From the NCBI GenBank assembly GCA_030532425.1, contig JAUNLD010000029.1:1-36439 (forward strand): a stretch of DNA of 36,439 nt, given 5' to 3'. Made by a program: the position numbers and the translations under genes. The notes under the pieces are model-generated. The model was not told where the DNA came from. It saw nothing but the letters and a program-made list of their open reading frames with translations, and ran no database searches. The stretch comes from Lautropia sp. GTDB lineage: Bacteria > Pseudomonadota > Gammaproteobacteria > Burkholderiales > Burkholderiaceae_E. Below, in pieces: positions 34,164-36,439 of this stretch (positions within the stretch are counted from its first letter, which is position 1; every line of letters starts with the position of its first letter).

Positions 34164-35117
34164 TCAGAGCAGGCCGGCCACCTGGTCGAAGCTGGCCTTG
34201 ATGGTGTCGGCCGACTTGCGCAGCTGCTCCTGTTCTTCAGGGCTCAGCGGTGTGTCGAGCACCTGTTCGACACCGTTGGTGCCGAGGATGCTCGGCAGCG
34301 ACAGGGCCACGCCCTCGATGCCGTACTGGCCATGCAGGATGCTGGAGACCGGCAGCACGGCGCGCTCGTTGCGCAGGATCGCTTCGCAGATGCGCGAGGC
34401 CGACAGGCCGATGGCCAGGTTGGTCGCGCCCTTGCCGGCAATCACCTTGTAGGCGGCCGTCATCACCTGATGCGCCAGATCTTCACGCACTTCCTTCGGA
34501 AAGACCGGGTTGCCGTCGATGCGGAAATCGGCAATGGGCACTGCGCCGATGCGGGCCAGCGACCATACCGGGAACTCGCTGTCGCCATGCTCGCCGACGA
34601 TGGTGGCGTGCACGCTGGCCGTGGAGATGCGGGCGCGGTCGGCAATCAGGCGGCGCAGACGCGACGAATCCAGCACCGTGCCACTGGAAATCACCTTGCT
34701 GGTGGGCAGGCCGGTCAGGCGTTGGGCCACCATCGTCAGCACGTCGCAGGGGTTGGTCACCAGCATGAAGATGGCGTCCGGCGAGGCGGCCACCAGCTTG
34801 GGCAACATGGCTTTCAGGATCTTGGTGTTGTCCTTCACCAGTTCCAGCCGGCTCTGGCCGGGGTTCTGCTTGGCACCGGCCGTGATGACGACGACATCGC
34901 TGCCGTTGGTGACGGAAATGTCGCTGCTGCCGACCACGCGTGGCCATGAGGTGAAGTACGAGCCGTGGGCCATGTCGGCGGCTTCGGCCTCAACCTTGGC
35001 AGTGTTGATGTCGTAGAGGGCGATTTCGTTGGCACTGCCGCGGATCAGGGCAGCATATGCCACGGCCGTGCCTACGGCACCTGCGCCGACAACGGATATC
35101 TTGGTTCCTTTGGCCAT
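34164..35117 (-). CDS. ldh: L-lactate dehydrogenase (NAD-dependent)
   Basis: Reversibly reduces pyruvate to L-lactate. NAD-binding GAGAVGTAVA (11-20). Q84 in GAKQNPGQSR, with the nearby arginine R90, selects pyruvate over oxaloacetate and separates it from malate dehydrogenase. D150/R153 and catalytic H177 in VGEHGDSEFPVWS complete the site. It has 317 residues. The start at 35117 (MAKGTK) has AGGAGA 8-9 bases upstream; the frame goes ten codons further without support. It is a single-gene unit with its own terminator and suggests a fermentative option, in line with the FNR box nearby. Confidence 0.95.
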   Translation of the reverse strand: MAKGTKISVVGAGAVGTAVAYAALIRGSANEIALYDINTAKVEAEAADMAHGSYFTSWPRVVGSSDISVTNGSDVVVITAGAKQNPGQSRLELVKDNTKILKAMLPKLVAASPDAIFMLVTNPCDVLTMVAQRLTGLPTSKVISSGTVLDSSRLRRLIADRARISTASVHATIVGEHGDSEFPVWSLARIGAVPIADFRIDGNPVFPKEVREDLAHQVMTAAYKVIAGKGATNLAIGLSASRICEAILRNERAVLPVSSILHGQYGIEGVALSLPSILGTNGVEQVLDTPLSPEEQEQLRKSADTIKASFDQVAGLL

Positions 35118-35164
35118 CTGGGACTCTCCTGGGTTGGGCCTGCCCATTGGCAGGCGTTGCCGCT

Positions 35165-35170
35165 ATTGTA
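35165..35170 (-). promoter_or_regulatory. Possible -10 box of ldh
   Basis: Minus-strand TACAAT, with a poor -35 (GTCAAA) 17 bp upstream. The predicted start gives a leader of about 40 nt. Confidence 0.35.
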
Positions 35171-35333
35171 AATGCGGATTAACCCTGTTTGACGATGCCA
35201 TAGCCTGCCGACATGACATTCATGCAGGCCGCGAGGGGTCTGGCGCAGCGCCGGCCTGTCCGGGGGAGGCCGGCTTTCCGACCGGTGGTGGCGGCCTGTC
35301 GGCTGCCCGCGACGCCGGGCCCCGGGGCCAGGG

Positions 35334-35361
35334 ATGACAGATGCCGGCCTTCAGCGATAAT
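35334..35361 (+). promoter_or_regulatory. Promoter of parE
   Basis: ATGACA (35334-35339), 16-bp spacer, GATAAT (35356-35361); five of six consensus matches in each box. The predicted start falls at about 35368, which is the A of the parE ATG. Confidence 0.55.
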
Positions 35362-35367
35362 CCCCCG

Positions 35368-36439
35368 ATGGCAACCCGTTCATCTTCCCGCAATCCGGCC
35401 ACCTATTCCGAAGCATCGATCAAGGTGCTCAAGGGGCTGGAACCCGTCCGGCAGCGGCCGGGCATGTACACCCGAACCGAAAACCCCCTGCACATCATCC
35501 AGGAGGTCATCGACAACGCCGCCGACGAGGCGCTGGGCGGCTTTGCCCGGCACATCCACGTGCGACTGTGCAAGGATGGCGGCGTCGAAGTCACGGACGA
35601 TGGCCGTGGCATCCCCGTGGGCCTTCACCCTGACGAAGGCGTGCCGGTGGTCGAGATCGTCTTCACCCGGCTGCATGCCGGGGGCAAGTTCGACAAGACG
35701 GCCGGAGGGGCCTACAGCTTCTCGGGTGGCCTGCACGGCGTGGGGGTCTCTGTCACCAATGCGCTCTCCACCCGGCTCGAAGTGACGGTCTGGCGCAAGG
35801 GCGACAAGGACGAGGCCGGTCATCGCCAGGCCCATGTCATCGCCTTTGCCGATGGCGAGCTGGCCAGCCCGCTGGCGGCACGGCCCGCCGCCCGTGACGA
35901 GCCCGCCTCGGGCACCCGGGTGCGGGTGCTGCCCAACCCCAGATATTTCGACAGCGGCAACATCCCGCTGGGCGAGCTGGAGCGGCTCCTGCGCAGCAAG
36001 GCCGTGCTGCTGCCGGGTGTCAGGGTCACGCTTTTCCTCGACAAGACCGGTGAGACCCGCGAATGGCAGTATGACGAGGGCCTGCGCGGTTACCTGCAGG
36101 AAGAGCTGGGTCAGGCGGGCGAGGCCGAGCCGCTGCTGGTCTTCGAGGACCAGCGCCATGCCGGCTCCGGTGACGACAGCTTTGCCGAAGGCGAGGGCGC
36201 CCACTGGGTGGTGGCCTACACCGACAGCGGCACGCTGGCGCGTGAATCCTACGTCAACCTGATCCCCACGCCGGCTGGCGGCACGCACGAATCGGGCCTG
36301 CGCGAAGGGCTGTTCACCGCCATCCGCAGCTTCATCGAGCTGCACGGCCTGCAACCCAAGGGGGTGCGGCTGATGGCCGAGGATGCCTTTGCCCGGGCCA
36401 GCTTCGTGCTGTCGGCCCGGGTGCTCGACCCGCAGTTCC
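35368..36439 (+). CDS. parE: DNA topoisomerase IV subunit B (cut by window edge)
   Basis: ATPase subunit of the enzyme that separates linked daughter chromosomes. The first 357 residues are present. The GHKL ATPase motifs are EVIDNAADEAL, VTDDGRGIPVG and FSGGLHGVGVSVTNALS. QRPGMYTRTENPLHIIQEVIDN fits ParE better than GyrB. No ribosome site precedes ATG 35368 (CCCCCG lies directly before it), and with the promoter this suggests a leaderless mRNA. The transducer domain starts near 235; the rest is outside the window. Confidence 0.95.
   Translation, partial: MATRSSSRNPATYSEASIKVLKGLEPVRQRPGMYTRTENPLHIIQEVIDNAADEALGGFARHIHVRLCKDGGVEVTDDGRGIPVGLHPDEGVPVVEIVFTRLHAGGKFDKTAGGAYSFSGGLHGVGVSVTNALSTRLEVTVWRKGDKDEAGHRQAHVIAFADGELASPLAARPAARDEPASGTRVRVLPNPRYFDSGNIPLGELERLLRSKAVLLPGVRVTLFLDKTGETREWQYDEGLRGYLQEELGQAGEAEPLLVFEDQRHAGSGDDSFAEGEGAHWVVAYTDSGTLARESYVNLIPTPAGGTHESGLREGLFTAIRSFIELHGLQPKGVRLMAEDAFARASFVLSARVLDPQF

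Overview
This GC-rich window reads as the chromosome of a betaproteobacterium, most likely Burkholderiales. The signs are the order lepB-DUF4845-rnc-era-recO-pdxJ-nagZ, the rne/rluC divergent pair next to maf-yceD-rpmF-plsX-fab, and a DinB of the betaproteobacterial 'GRGVxTTATYAAR' type. A Lautropia-like genus is my guess from the overall look and is not shown by the sequence. No mobile element, CRISPR array, rRNA or prophage gene is visible. Both edges cut genes: rne on the left and parE on the right.

Left part (1-7016). rne (RNase E, minus strand) and rluC (plus strand) diverge from a 590-bp spacer. The spacer holds a good minus-strand promoter, a very long rne leader and a terminator-like hairpin with a U8 tract inside that leader. 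A HAD phosphatase and an SppA-type signal-peptide peptidase follow, then a two-gene minus-strand unit (RsmI-like methyltransferase, Maf/YceF). yceD begins the plus-strand run.

Central part (7017-26526) is an almost unbroken plus-strand run. rpmF, plsX, fabH, fabD, fabG, acpP and fabF make ribosomal protein L32 and the fatty-acid synthesis core. A two-helix membrane protein, the periplasmic protease DegQ/MucD, LepA, LepB, a DUF4845 protein, RNase III, Era, RecO, PdxJ, NagZ, UvrC and PgsA follow. Two genes or groups usually found in this order are absent: rpoE-rseA-rseB before degQ, and acpS between pdxJ and nagZ. uvrC carries an expanded linker with a 9-bp tandem repeat.

Right part (26527-36439) is looser, with alternating strands and longer regulatory gaps. 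It holds tRNA-Cys(GCA), dinB, a small DUF465 protein, polyphosphate kinase 2, a lipoprotein-type cytochrome c, a large exported multicopper oxidase, L-lactate dehydrogenase and parE. A perfect FNR box sits at class-II promoter distance from a -10 element, upstream of a hairpin-rich leader that leads into ppk2. The AT-rich gap between the cytochrome and the oxidase holds a duplicated operator-like element and nested inverted repeats. These two regulatory regions, together with the rne leader, are the most interesting parts of the window. The genes themselves belong to known families.
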